A stretch of 64,000 nucleotides of DNA from Novosphingobium pentaromativorans US6-1 (GCF_000767465.1 NZ_CP009295.1:62001-126000); one strand, 5' to 3'. Counted from the stretch's first letter, positions 25,510 to 33,714 are shown. Numbers and translations: made by a program. Notes: generated by a model not told the origin, from the sequence alone.

Positions 25510-25799
25510 TCGGGTTCAACCGGCAGCATAAGTTCAGGCAGATCACAGAAACGGCGCTTGATAAGGTAATACATGCAGGTTTCGCAGGGCTGTTCCAGTT
25601 CATCAGCCGTGATGGTGTGATCTGTAAACCCGGCAATCACAAGTTTGGAAGCAAGGTCCTTGCCTTCCGATTGCAGGCGGGACACGATCGCGTTGACCTG
25701 CGCGGAGTCTTCGGCTCTGGGGAAGACTTCGGTTTCAAGGCCGCCAGCCAGAAGACCCGCGATCTCCCGCCGTAGGGTTTCGTCTGCATCAGTGGCCAT
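25482..25799 (-). CDS. Four-cysteine hydrogenase-operon protein, copy 2 (105 aa)
   Basis: Its C-terminal half reads PCETCMYYLIKRRFCDLPELMLPVEPEWSCRLWRI: four cysteines in a CxxC-x9-C-x14-C pattern with almost the same sequence as in the neighbour at 25811-26191. The N-terminal half is acidic and helical. The ATG at 25799 is preceded by AAGGAG. The cysteine spacing could hold an Fe-S cluster or zinc. No function is known to me. Confidence 0.75.
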   Translation of the reverse strand: MATDADETLRREIAGLLAGGLETEVFPRAEDSAQVNAIVSRLQSEGKDLASKLVIAGFTDHTITADELEQPCETCMYYLIKRRFCDLPELMLPVEPEWSCRLWRI

Positions 25800-25810
25800 G
25801 CGCAACTCCT

Positions 25811-26191
25811 TCAAATGCGCCAGAGGCGACACCACCATTCGGGCTCGGCGGGCAAGCTTAGCTCCGGCAGGTCACACCAGCGCCTGTGGACCAGATAATA
25901 CATGCATTCCTGACAGCGCATCTCGTCTGCCCCGTACGGGCGAAGCAACCAGCCGGAAATGTCGAGCTTGGCCCTTAGATCATCCGGGTCGAGCGCCCTT
26001 AACTCGTCAAGAATGCCTGAAAACTCGCGGTCGGTTTCGGGAAATGGCTCAACCTGCGTTTCCAGCCCTTCGTTGAGATAATCCTCGATCATGCGCAGAA
26101 GTGTCGCATGATCGGCCTCTGAAGGCACCACGCCATACCGGGACAGGAGCCATTCGCGCTGGCGCTGCAATTCGGTGTTGTCGCCAGTCAT
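25811..26191 (-). CDS. Four-cysteine hydrogenase-operon protein, copy 1 (126 aa)
   Basis: A paralogue of the next gene. Its C-terminus MRCQECMYYLVHRRWCDLPELSLPAEPEWWCRLWRI shares the CxxC-x9-C-x14-C pattern and nearly all intervening residues. The N-terminal part (LLSRYGVVPSEADHATLLRMIEDYLNEGLETQVEP) differs. It follows hupL by about 90 bp. I chose the ATG at 26191; a TTG at 26209 would add six residues. The two proteins probably act as a pair, perhaps as electron carriers or assembly factors. Confidence 0.75.
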   Translation of the reverse strand: MTGDNTELQRQREWLLSRYGVVPSEADHATLLRMIEDYLNEGLETQVEPFPETDREFSGILDELRALDPDDLRAKLDISGWLLRPYGADEMRCQECMYYLVHRRWCDLPELSLPAEPEWWCRLWRI

Positions 26192-26280
26192 TCCGGCGCA
26201 TTCTCCCAACGGGTTGTTATTCTATTCGCAGCCTCGGGTGGGAGACACCTCACAGCGTCCTCCCACCCGGCGGCCCGATA

Positions 26281-27876
26281 TCAAGCTGTGCGGAAGCGCG
26301 CCAGTTCCTCGCCCGTTTTCGCATCGTGTGCGTGGACCGTACAAACCAGGCAGCTGTCGTAGGAACGGCAGACATGTCCGACTTCAACCGGATCGGCAGT
26401 ATTTGTAATCGGGGTGCCGATGAGTGCCTCCTCGATCGGTCCCAACTCGCCATTGCTCGCACGCGGGCCGACATTCCATGTGGTCGGAGCGATGATCTGG
26501 TAATTGTGGATCTTGCCATCGCGCACGTCGATCCAGTGGCACAAGGCGCCACGCGCAGCCTCGGTCGCGCCCCATCCCTGGCCATCGCGCTCAGTAGGCT
26601 TGATGTACCATTCATCGTTGAGACGGAACTCGCGCAGGATGCGTTCGGCTTCGCGGTATAGCTTGCACAGCTCATGCAGGCGGGCGAAGTGGCGCAGGTA
26701 GGTCGAAGCGCCGCCAAGCTTGCGATACATGTCGAGCACCAGTCCATCACTGTGTTGCCAGGCCTCGCCATGATCGCCACCAGCGATCAGCTGCCGCGCG
26801 AGCGGGCCGGCCTCAAGACGACCATGTTCGGCGTGGCGAACGGCAGTCGACCAGCTGTATTTGCCATCAGTATCGATGTCGTTTTTCGCGATTGGCATCG
26901 TCGTCCGGTCGAATGGGTGGATATCGTCCCCTTCGTTGTACCACGCGCGCTGCATGTCCTCGCGGACATTGCCCTGATCCATCAGCTTGAACGCGCCGCT
27001 GGCACCGTCGAACGTCCCCGATTTCATGATCACGGCGCTGTTGCGGCCTTCAATCGTGGGGTTGTTGTAACGGTCTTCATGCGGGAGATAGCCCCACGAG
27101 ATGAACTTGCCGTGGCCAGTGCCATATTTCTCCAGTCCGATGTCGAGCGACATGCGGATAAACATGCCGAGATCGGAATTCGCGTGTTCCGGCCGCTCAT
27201 CAAGCCACGCCATCAGTTGATCGTACGTGGTGATTTCCTCATAGCGCTCCATCGAGCAACCAAGGAACAACGGTTCGATCCAGTTGCGGCGGAAGTGCTC
27301 CAGGATCGACCAGGCGCGGGTCACGTCGGTCAGGGTCGGGGCGCACATCACGCCGCCAGGAACCATGAAGGAAGAATGCGGCCACTGCCCGCCAAGCAGG
27401 GCATAGATTTCTACCGGGCGGCCCGAAATGGTCACACCCGCTTCATAGGAGGTCCCTGTGAAGGGCGCATAGCGCTTCACCGCTTCTTCGTAGAACTTGG
27501 ACTTCGCATAGTTCTGGTTGGTGTAGTCGATCATGAACAGACCATAGTGATGTCGCGGGATTGACTGGAGTGTTTCGACGATTTGCCCGAGATTGCGGGC
27601 AAGGATCGCGTTACGCGGAACGGTGGTACCCCAGGCGGAATCGAGTGCCCAGGCAGCACAGGACAGGTGCGAGGCACCGCAGATGCCGCAAGCACGAGGC
27701 GTAACGACAAGCCCGGCCTGTGGATCCTTGTTCTTGAGGATGACTTCGAAGCCGCGGAACATTTCCGCTTGCGTCCATGCATTGGTGACGATCCCGTTCT
27801 CGATGTCGACGCGGACATCAAGGTCGCCCTCCACCCGGCCAACGGGCGAAATGTCGAGGGTTTGTGTAGCTGCCAT
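26281..27876 (-). CDS. hupL: [NiFe] hydrogenase large subunit, group 2a (Huc/Hup type)
   Basis: A 531-aa catalytic subunit. The N-terminal L1 motif RACGICGASH gives Cys63 and Cys66, and the C-terminal L2 motif DSCLVCTVH gives Cys509 and Cys512; together these four bind the nickel-iron site. After His515 a 16-residue tail (AHDAKTGEELARFRTA) remains, which HupD should remove. GRVEGDLD near the start has the conserved Glu. The ATG at 27876 follows GGGAGAA; the longer frame back to 27924 has no family support. It lies about 60 bp after hupS. The overall pattern, with the small subunit, fits group 2a enzymes that consume H2. Confidence 0.95.
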   Translation of the reverse strand: MAATQTLDISPVGRVEGDLDVRVDIENGIVTNAWTQAEMFRGFEVILKNKDPQAGLVVTPRACGICGASHLSCAAWALDSAWGTTVPRNAILARNLGQIVETLQSIPRHHYGLFMIDYTNQNYAKSKFYEEAVKRYAPFTGTSYEAGVTISGRPVEIYALLGGQWPHSSFMVPGGVMCAPTLTDVTRAWSILEHFRRNWIEPLFLGCSMERYEEITTYDQLMAWLDERPEHANSDLGMFIRMSLDIGLEKYGTGHGKFISWGYLPHEDRYNNPTIEGRNSAVIMKSGTFDGASGAFKLMDQGNVREDMQRAWYNEGDDIHPFDRTTMPIAKNDIDTDGKYSWSTAVRHAEHGRLEAGPLARQLIAGGDHGEAWQHSDGLVLDMYRKLGGASTYLRHFARLHELCKLYREAERILREFRLNDEWYIKPTERDGQGWGATEAARGALCHWIDVRDGKIHNYQIIAPTTWNVGPRASNGELGPIEEALIGTPITNTADPVEVGHVCRSYDSCLVCTVHAHDAKTGEELARFRTA

Positions 27877-27937
27877 TGTAATTCTCCCGAAATTCTGTGT
27901 GCGGCGCGCTTCGCTGCGCGCCATGAACCCTCATGAA

Positions 27938-28900
27938 TCAGACGACGAAGATATCCTCTTCGGCCCACGCCGGAGCCGCACCCTTGGCGGCAGCTGTGAG
28001 CTTGACGTAGCCGGTACGATCAACCCCTAGCGGCAGATCCTTCGGCACGCCCATCACAGTCTGGGTCTTGAAGACAGTTCCTGGGGCGAGATCGAAGAAG
28101 GGGAATTCCGGTTCCGTACAGCCAAGGCAGGGCATGCCAGCACGGGTCTTGGACGAAACGCGGTTCCACAGAATGCGGTTGCAGGGGCTGTGAGTCATCG
28201 GGCCGCGGCACCCCAGATCGTAATAGAGGCAGCCCTTGCGCTGACCGAAGGCCGTGGTCGAGACCTTGTAGGCGAAGTGCATGTTGCGGGTGCAGCCCGT
28301 CTGCGTGAAGCTGGAGAAGAAGGTCTTTGGCCGATGGAATTCGTCCAGCGTCAGGTCGCCCGCGCGGCCCGTGGCAACGGCGACAAGGATCTGCGTTACC
28401 CAGTCAGGGTGAGCGGGGCAGCCGGGAATATTGATGACCGGAAGGCCAGCCTGAGACGTGAAGCCTTCGCCCAGCGCTCCACCCTTGGCCCGCTTGAGGA
28501 ACTGCAAGCCTTCGCTTTCAGACGGGTTCGGCGCCGTTGCCGGGATGCCGCCCCAGGTGGCGCAATCGCCGATTGCCACAACAAATTGCGCCTTGGCAGA
28601 AAGATCTGCCACCCAGTCTTTCATCGGGCGGCCACAGAAGCGATTCCATTCGCCGGTACCGTTGGGCGCATTGATGACGCTGCCTTCGAACACGAAAATG
28701 TCGAGCGGGATTTCGCCGGAAAGGCACTTTTCCATCATGACTTTGACATTCTCACCCAGCTCGAGGCCAAGCGAGGGATGCCAAAGGACATTGATGCCAA
28801 AATCCGTCACCAGATCGCATGCGCTGGGCTCCTCGGCATTAAGGAAGGACATGGTGTTGCCAGAGCACGCACCGCCTTGAAGCCACAACAGATTCGCCAT
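27938..28900 (-). CDS. hupS: [NiFe] hydrogenase small subunit, group 2a, with three-cysteine Fe-S sites
   Basis: 320 aa with no Tat signal peptide: it begins at once MANLLWLQGGACSGNTMSFL, so the enzyme stays in the cytoplasm. Proximal cluster ligands are Cys12, Cys113 and Cys161; the fourth position, Cys in most families (CxxC), is Asn15. In the distal site the usual His is Gln200, leaving Cys203, Cys224 and Cys231. The medial site has Cys240, Cys258 and Cys261. Three ligands at every site suggest three [3Fe-4S] clusters, as reported for mycobacterial Huc. It is the first structural gene after the sigma-54 promoter. Confidence 0.95.
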   Translation of the reverse strand: MANLLWLQGGACSGNTMSFLNAEEPSACDLVTDFGINVLWHPSLGLELGENVKVMMEKCLSGEIPLDIFVFEGSVINAPNGTGEWNRFCGRPMKDWVADLSAKAQFVVAIGDCATWGGIPATAPNPSESEGLQFLKRAKGGALGEGFTSQAGLPVINIPGCPAHPDWVTQILVAVATGRAGDLTLDEFHRPKTFFSSFTQTGCTRNMHFAYKVSTTAFGQRKGCLYYDLGCRGPMTHSPCNRILWNRVSSKTRAGMPCLGCTEPEFPFFDLAPGTVFKTQTVMGVPKDLPLGVDRTGYVKLTAAAKGAAPAWAEEDIFVV

Positions 28901-28972
28901 TTCTCAGTCTCCCAACTTCCCGGCGGAGTGCCCGACCGGCCAAATGCCCCTGCGGGCTATGGGAGGACATTA

Positions 28973-28989
28973 AGCATGATTCGTGCCAG
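28973..28989 (-). promoter_or_regulatory. Sigma-54 (-24/-12) promoter of the hydrogenase operon
   Basis: On the minus strand CTGGCACGAATCATGCT matches the RpoN consensus (YTGGCACGrNNNTTGCW) at all fixed positions but one (A for T in the -12 box). GG and GC are 10 bp apart, as required. Transcription would start near 28960, about 60 bp before hupS. The HoxA/HupR-like sigma-54 activator encoded at 29392-30834 fits this promoter. Confidence 0.85.
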
Positions 28990-29048
28990 AAAAATAATAA
29001 AGCATTTTCAGTATTTTATGATGAAGCTCATATTTTCGGCGAAGAAAA

Positions 29049-29065
29049 TGCAAAGAAACTTTGCA
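29049..29065. promoter_or_regulatory. Putative activator-binding inverted repeat upstream of hupS
   Basis: TGCAAAGAAACTTTGCA is a perfect 7-bp inverted repeat around AAA, about 60 bp upstream of the -24 box, a normal distance for a sigma-54 enhancer. A half-site CTTTGCA follows near 29084. A 15/17 match lies upstream of the activator gene at 30890-30906. Confidence 0.7.
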
Positions 29066-29128
29066 CGCACTCCTTGAAACATTCTTTGCAGTCGGAGCCG
29101 CAGGAGGTGCGTATGCCAACCGTTCAGG

Positions 29129-29344
29129 CTAGCCGTGCCGGTTGCCGCAGACCGGGCATTCAACTTCGCCGAACGCCGAATACCAGATGCCTTTGCAGCG
29201 CCCGCACCAATGGCCATGCGCACCAGAAAGTCCTGCACCCGCTGTTCGCGTCAGTTTTGTCGAGCCGAGGTCTTGTGGCGCCTCTTGCCCCGGATAGGGC
29301 ATGCGGGAAAAACGCAAGCGAACAACATTGTCCCGGTCTGCCAT
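29129..29344 (-). CDS. Small zinc-ribbon protein, 71 aa
   Basis: MADRDNVVRLRFSRMPYPGQ opens the protein. It ends HWCGRCKGIWYSAFGEVECPVCGNRHG, two CxxC pairs 12 residues apart, a zinc-ribbon/rubredoxin-like knuckle. Spacing and the CPxCG pair resemble the zinc domain of HypA, which is missing from the hypA gene in this operon. It lies 47 bp after the activator gene and upstream of hupS on the same strand. The frame is open further upstream, but the ATG at 29344 is the best start. Whether it is a regulator, electron carrier or maturation factor is not known. Confidence 0.6.
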   Translation of the reverse strand: MADRDNVVRLRFSRMPYPGQEAPQDLGSTKLTRTAGAGLSGAHGHWCGRCKGIWYSAFGEVECPVCGNRHG

Positions 29345-29391
29345 TTCACTGCCACTCCCGTTCCTGCTCCTGCTCCTGCATGAGACCAACG

Positions 29392-30834
29392 TCAGCCATC
29401 ATGCAGACCGTAGCGCTTGATCTTGTTGGCCAGGCCCACGCGGGATAGCCCCAGCGCGTCGGCAGTCTTGCTCTGGTTCCAGCGAAAACGGGTGAGTGCA
29501 CCTACCACGACCCGTTGCTCCAGACGCTCGACCATCTCCTTGAGTGTGCCGCCTTCCATTTCCGCCTGCTGGCCGACATCCGGGGCAACAACGAGATTAT
29601 CAAACACGGCCGAAAGGTTACGCTCTGTAATGTAACCACCATTTTCAGCCAGCGCCACCGCGCGCCTGATCTCGCTTTCCAGTTCCCGGACATTGCCTGG
29701 ATATTGATGAGCCTGCAGCCTGTCGAGCGCACTCTGCGTAATGCCAATTACCCTGCGGCCGACTACTCCGGCATATTTCTCGATGAAGAAATCTGTAAGA
29801 ACAGGAATATCCTCCCGCCTGTCTCGCAGCGCCGGGATGCTCAGCGAAAAGCCTTTGAGACGATAATACAGGTCACGCCGAAATTCGCCTTTTTCGACCA
29901 TTTCCAGAAGCGGCCGGTTCGACGCCGCAATGATCCGGACATTGGCATGCAACAACTTGTCCGACCCTAGCGGTTTAACCTCGCCATTCTGAAGGAAGCG
30001 CAGCAGGCTGACCTGGAAACTCGGCGAAACATCTGAAATTTCGTCAAGGAACACCGTTCCGCCATCTGCGGCACGGAACAGCCCAAGCCGGTCTGCGGTG
30101 GCTCCGGTGTAAGCCCCCCGCACATGTCCGAACAATTCGGAATGGAGCGTGGAATCCAGCATACCGCCGCAATTCTGTACATGGATCGGAGAATCGACAC
30201 GTGTAGAGTTGAAATGGATCGCTCGCGCCAGCAGTTCCTTGCCCGTCCCGGTGTCGCCCTCGATGAGGACTGGCAGATCGGTAACCGCCGCCTTGCGCGC
30301 TTCAACGATCAAATCAGCCATCTTGGCGCTGGCATAAACGAGCTTCTCGAATTGCGAGTAACCGCCCTTGACTGACATATCCACGCGTTCCTCGAAGATC
30401 TGGTCATCGACCGAAATCTTCAGTTCACGCGAAAGAAGGCGATGGCGTCGCGAAAGTTCGTTCATTTCCAGGCTGCGCTTTACCATGAGCGCAATCTGAT
30501 GAGGTGTTAGCGGCTTGAACAGATAGAGATAGGCGGCAGAGCGACGGACTGCCTCGCTGTCAGCTTCGTCGCGATTCTGCGAAGAGACCGCAATTCGACA
30601 AACCCCCGGATGTGACACGCGCGCGCGTGTCAGTATGTTGTCCTGGGCATCGTCCACCGTGTCGAGATCGCAAAGCAAGAGGTGTACTTCGATGTCGTTG
30701 AGCCGCTCCTGCGCGGCCTTGCCGTCCTCAGCTATGACCAGCCGGTAATCTGCTCGCTCCTTCAGCCCAGCTCGCGCCGCGCTGATCAGCGCATCGTCGC
30801 GCGAAACAACAAGGATCGTCAATTCCCCGGCCAA
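29392..30834 (-). CDS. hoxA: Sigma-54-dependent response regulator, HoxA/HupR-like
   Basis: About 480 aa: receiver domain, AAA+ domain and Fis-type helix-turn-helix. The AAA+ part has Walker A GDTGTGKE, the sigma-54 contact loop GAYTGA (Tyr variant of GAFTGA), Walker B GGTVFLDEISD and a C-terminal SKTADALGLSRVGLANKIKRYGL. In the receiver the usual acidic pair after the first strand is replaced (ILVVSRDDAL), although the Asp (CDLDTVDD) and Lys (LFKPLTP) are present. HoxA/HupR regulators are active when unphosphorylated, so this may be phosphorylation-independent. The TTG at 30834 is preceded by GGGAGG; other weak starts lie up to 30864. No histidine kinase gene is in the window. Confidence 0.9.
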   Translation of the reverse strand: MAGELTILVVSRDDALISAARAGLKERADYRLVIAEDGKAAQERLNDIEVHLLLCDLDTVDDAQDNILTRARVSHPGVCRIAVSSQNRDEADSEAVRRSAAYLYLFKPLTPHQIALMVKRSLEMNELSRRHRLLSRELKISVDDQIFEERVDMSVKGGYSQFEKLVYASAKMADLIVEARKAAVTDLPVLIEGDTGTGKELLARAIHFNSTRVDSPIHVQNCGGMLDSTLHSELFGHVRGAYTGATADRLGLFRAADGGTVFLDEISDVSPSFQVSLLRFLQNGEVKPLGSDKLLHANVRIIAASNRPLLEMVEKGEFRRDLYYRLKGFSLSIPALRDRREDIPVLTDFFIEKYAGVVGRRVIGITQSALDRLQAHQYPGNVRELESEIRRAVALAENGGYITERNLSAVFDNLVVAPDVGQQAEMEGGTLKEMVERLEQRVVVGALTRFRWNQSKTADALGLSRVGLANKIKRYGLHDG

Positions 30835-30889
30835 ATGCACCTCCCAACATGCAGCGGACCGCAACTGCTACTGCCAGTCGCGACCGATG

Positions 30890-30906
30890 TGCAAGGAAAG
30901 TTTGCA
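30890..30906. promoter_or_regulatory. Second copy of the 17-bp repeat, upstream of the activator gene
   Basis: TGCAAGGAAAGTTTGCA differs from the hupS-upstream TGCAAAGAAACTTTGCA at two positions and keeps the inverted-repeat arms. It lies about 55 bp before the activator start, suggesting autoregulation. Confidence 0.6.
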
Positions 30907-30989
30907 TTTCGCCTGCTAACTTAACAATGAAATGTGCTTGGAGGCTGGTAACAGGCGCTGTCGCTTGCGCAATTTCCGCGTGGATGCAG

Positions 30990-32255
30990 TTAATGGCCGC
31001 CCAGAACCCGCTTCTTGAGCGAATGGAGCGCAAACCACACGGATCCCAGGACCGGCAGCACCAGCAAAGCGATCGCAACTTCCGGATCAACCCAGTCAAA
31101 GTGATGGGACGCACCCTTTATGGCATACCCTAGCAGGCCGATGGCATAATAACTCACGGCCACTACTGAGAGGCCCTCGACGATCTGCTGCAAGCGCACT
31201 TGCATCGTCGTGCTGCGCTCCATCGATCGAAGCAGCTTCGCGTTCTGGTTCTCGATTCGCGTCTCGATGCGGGCGCGCAGCAGTTCGGAGATTTGGCGCG
31301 CACGCCGTGTCAGCTGGCGTTCGCGCTCAGTCAAGGCGGCGCAGGTGCGCGCTGCTGGCAGGAAGCGGCGTTCAGTGAAGTCGACGAGCGAAGCGAACCC
31401 ACGGATCGGTTCCGGAGCAAGTTGTGCGAGCCTCTCTTCCACCAGACGCGAATAGGCTGCGGTAGCGTTCATGCGATAGCCGATTGACGTGGCAATGGTC
31501 GAAAGTTCCAGGCTGAGGTCAGACAATTGCGCCAGCAAATCATCGTCAGAGGCCACCGAGGACGTTACGGCCTTGGCAAGTGCGGCCAATTCGCGTTCGG
31601 CCGCGTCCAGCCTTGGCCAGGCCTCTTGTGCCACCGGCAGCCCCAAGAGCGCCTTGTTGCGGTAATTCCCAAGCTCCTGCAATTGCTGCAGTTGCCGGGT
31701 GAGATCACTCCGGTCGACTTCCCCGGCTGACACCACAAGGCGCCCCCGGCCATCGGGGTGAATGCGAAAATCCGACCAGATACGCACTCCCCCGGAGAGG
31801 CCGCATGACACAAGCTCGCTGCGATTGAAATCAACCGCCGGCAATGCCCTCTCGACTTCGGCTTCGTCGCCACCAACCCAGATCGATGTCGCGCGAATGA
31901 TTGCGCCCGGCAGGGTTTCCGCCCAGTCAATGGCCTCGCCCACCGAAGAGTCCAGTCCGGGGTCGAGCAAAACTTCGATGGCGCGTTCCGGACAAAACAC
32001 TGTCAGCGTCGAACCTTCGCTCTGTCGCTCCCATGTAAAGGAGACGTCGCCAAAGAGTGCACCTGACAGGTGGCGCGGATTCTCTTCATCCGATTGGCTT
32101 CCGCACAGAGCGGACAAGACTGAGCGCTCCGCCTCACGCTCGCCAGGCCCAACCTCAAGCACCCACTGGAACACTGCGACCGGCAGTTGCAACAGCGGCC
32201 AGCGACGCAAATGCATTTCGCTGACAACTTGCCGCCGCAACTCATGTTCTCGCAT
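30990..32255 (-). CDS. DUF3422-family membrane protein, 421 aa
   Basis: The start REHELRRQVVSEMHLRRWPLL and the layout fit the DUF3422 family: a soluble N-terminal domain, a coiled-coil region (about residues 200-360, many Arg/Glu), then two C-terminal membrane helices (IVEGLSVVAVSYYAIGLLGYAI and VAIALLVLPVLGSVWFALHS). The function of the family is unknown. It is encoded upstream of the activator in the same direction, with the 17-bp repeat in the gap, and may belong to the hydrogenase island. Confidence 0.75.
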   Translation of the reverse strand: MREHELRRQVVSEMHLRRWPLLQLPVAVFQWVLEVGPGEREAERSVLSALCGSQSDEENPRHLSGALFGDVSFTWERQSEGSTLTVFCPERAIEVLLDPGLDSSVGEAIDWAETLPGAIIRATSIWVGGDEAEVERALPAVDFNRSELVSCGLSGGVRIWSDFRIHPDGRGRLVVSAGEVDRSDLTRQLQQLQELGNYRNKALLGLPVAQEAWPRLDAAERELAALAKAVTSSVASDDDLLAQLSDLSLELSTIATSIGYRMNATAAYSRLVEERLAQLAPEPIRGFASLVDFTERRFLPAARTCAALTERERQLTRRARQISELLRARIETRIENQNAKLLRSMERSTTMQVRLQQIVEGLSVVAVSYYAIGLLGYAIKGASHHFDWVDPEVAIALLVLPVLGSVWFALHSLKKRVLGGH

Positions 32256-32432
32256 AGCCTCATTCCCCGCCAGTGGATTCCGGGCCAGACCTATTCAAAC
32301 AAGCGCGAAGCCGCAATGCCGGTAAAATCGATCTCGGCTAGCTGCCATCGGACATGGCCGCAACAATGGGCAGCTATCCCTCGTTCACTCCCCAAAACCT
32401 GCCGTTCCGGACCGTCCAACAAAGTTGCCGCT

Positions 32433-32948
32433 TCAATCTTTGATCGGCCCATATGTCAACGGGTCCCTGGTCCAGGATGGACCGAGGTGGAAATCTTCGC
32501 TTGCCGACGGTACCGGGCCATCAGGTTGGGAGGCGACATAAGGAGGGCAGGGCGGCTCCACCTCTGCCTTCGTTCGCAGGACTTCGCCCATTGCACCCGC
32601 CCTTCCGCGGAGAATGCGGACCAGCCACGACAGGGACAGGAGCATAACGCCAGCTCCTCGCCCAGCGAGGCAGTAATAGAGGCAACGCTGGTAATCGTCG
32701 CAGTCCGCCGAAAGAATGCCTGCCAGCCTTACCTTTGCCCCGGGTGTCTTTCTCTGGACCGCCTCCAGCACCTCGAGCAGTTCCTGCGCCGCGTAGTAGG
32801 CGTCGAAGGGCTCGACGCCCAGGCTGGCATTTGCCACCATTCGCATGGTCGGCAAGATCTCCTCTTCGACGGCGGCATCCATCAAGGTGACCTCGGGATC
32901 GAATTTGCCAAGATCGAATGAGGTACGCATCGCTTTCTCCTTCGACAC
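32433..32948 (-). CDS. Hypothetical protein, 171 aa
   Basis: Begins MSKEKAMRTSFDLGKFDPEV; the second Met (MRTSFDL) is also a possible start. The N-terminal part is helical (YYAAQELLEVLEAVQRKTPG), then comes a Cys-containing stretch (ADCDDYQRCLYYCLAGRGAG) and one hydrophobic segment. No family recognised. It follows the ParA-like gene on the same strand and looks like part of a plasmid-borne set. Confidence 0.5.
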   Translation of the reverse strand: MSKEKAMRTSFDLGKFDPEVTLMDAAVEEEILPTMRMVANASLGVEPFDAYYAAQELLEVLEAVQRKTPGAKVRLAGILSADCDDYQRCLYYCLAGRGAGVMLLSLSWLVRILRGRAGAMGEVLRTKAEVEPPCPPYVASQPDGPVPSASEDFHLGPSWTRDPLTYGPIKD

Positions 32949-33084
32949 TCCGACTGCGTATGTGCCGGACCAAGGTCAATGAGCGATCGAAGGGGTCTTC
33001 GATGCAGTCCGAAGCGAGGGGAGGGCGGCCCTTTGGTGGACACCGTTTGCTCGACCTCCCGCCGCAGCGCACGCCGATGAAGGA

Positions 33085-33714
33085 TCAGGCATCGACAAGC
33101 CGCATTCCCGGGCAGTCCTCGATCACCTGCGGCCGCCATTCGCCGCGATCGGGGTGCTTGATCCAGATCTGGTCGGGCTTGTACTCCTCGCCATCGAGGA
33201 ATTTCTCGCGGAAGGCCTCCCAGGTCTGCGATTCTGACATCAGGCGTTCGCAGAAATGCACCTCGTCGCTGACGGCGATGAACAGGCGCCTGAGCAGGTC
33301 GGGCGCCTGGGACAGGTCCACCACGCAGCTGTCGAAGCGGGTGGCGAAACTGGCCATCTGGTCGCGCAACCTGTCGAGAATATCGCCGACGCTGTCATAG
33401 CAGGTGAGCGCCAGCAGCACCTCTTCTTCGCATGCATCATAGGGGTGCCGCTGTTCCCGCAGGTCCAACAGGCAGAGTCGCGGAAGGGCTTCCTGCCGTA
33501 GCCATACTCCAGCGGGCCATGCGCCGAAGATCAGCGATGCGTCACCCAGCGTCTCGAAACCACGACCGAGATTCTTGCGGCCGAGCATTTGGGTGTTGCC
33601 CAGATCGATGGCCAGAATTGCCTCCTTTGCACGCAGCTTGTCGGCGATGATTTCGGTGGCAACGCTGGTAACACCGGTGCCGCCGGCAATGCTCTGGACT
33701 GAGATTATGCGCAT
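33085..33714 (-). CDS. ParA/MinD-like protein with degenerate P-loop, 209 aa
   Basis: MRIISVQSIAGGTGVTSVATEIIADKL is laid out like a ParA/MinD deviant Walker A (KGGxGKT/S), but both lysines are missing. LAIDLGNTQML is the second ParA-like strand. The rest (CVVDLSQAPDLLRRLFIAVSDEVHF) also follows the MinD fold. It may have lost ATPase activity, or bind nucleotide weakly. It is probably part of a plasmid-maintenance or conjugation-related operon. Confidence 0.6.
   Translation of the reverse strand: MRIISVQSIAGGTGVTSVATEIIADKLRAKEAILAIDLGNTQMLGRKNLGRGFETLGDASLIFGAWPAGVWLRQEALPRLCLLDLREQRHPYDACEEEVLLALTCYDSVGDILDRLRDQMASFATRFDSCVVDLSQAPDLLRRLFIAVSDEVHFCERLMSESQTWEAFREKFLDGEEYKPDQIWIKHPDRGEWRPQVIEDCPGMRLVDA

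Noticed and set aside
30840..30880. Sigma-54-like sequence CTGGCAGTAGCAGTTGC in front of the activator gene
   Set aside because: GG and GC are 11 bp apart instead of 10, a spacing that normally abolishes sigma-54 promoter function.
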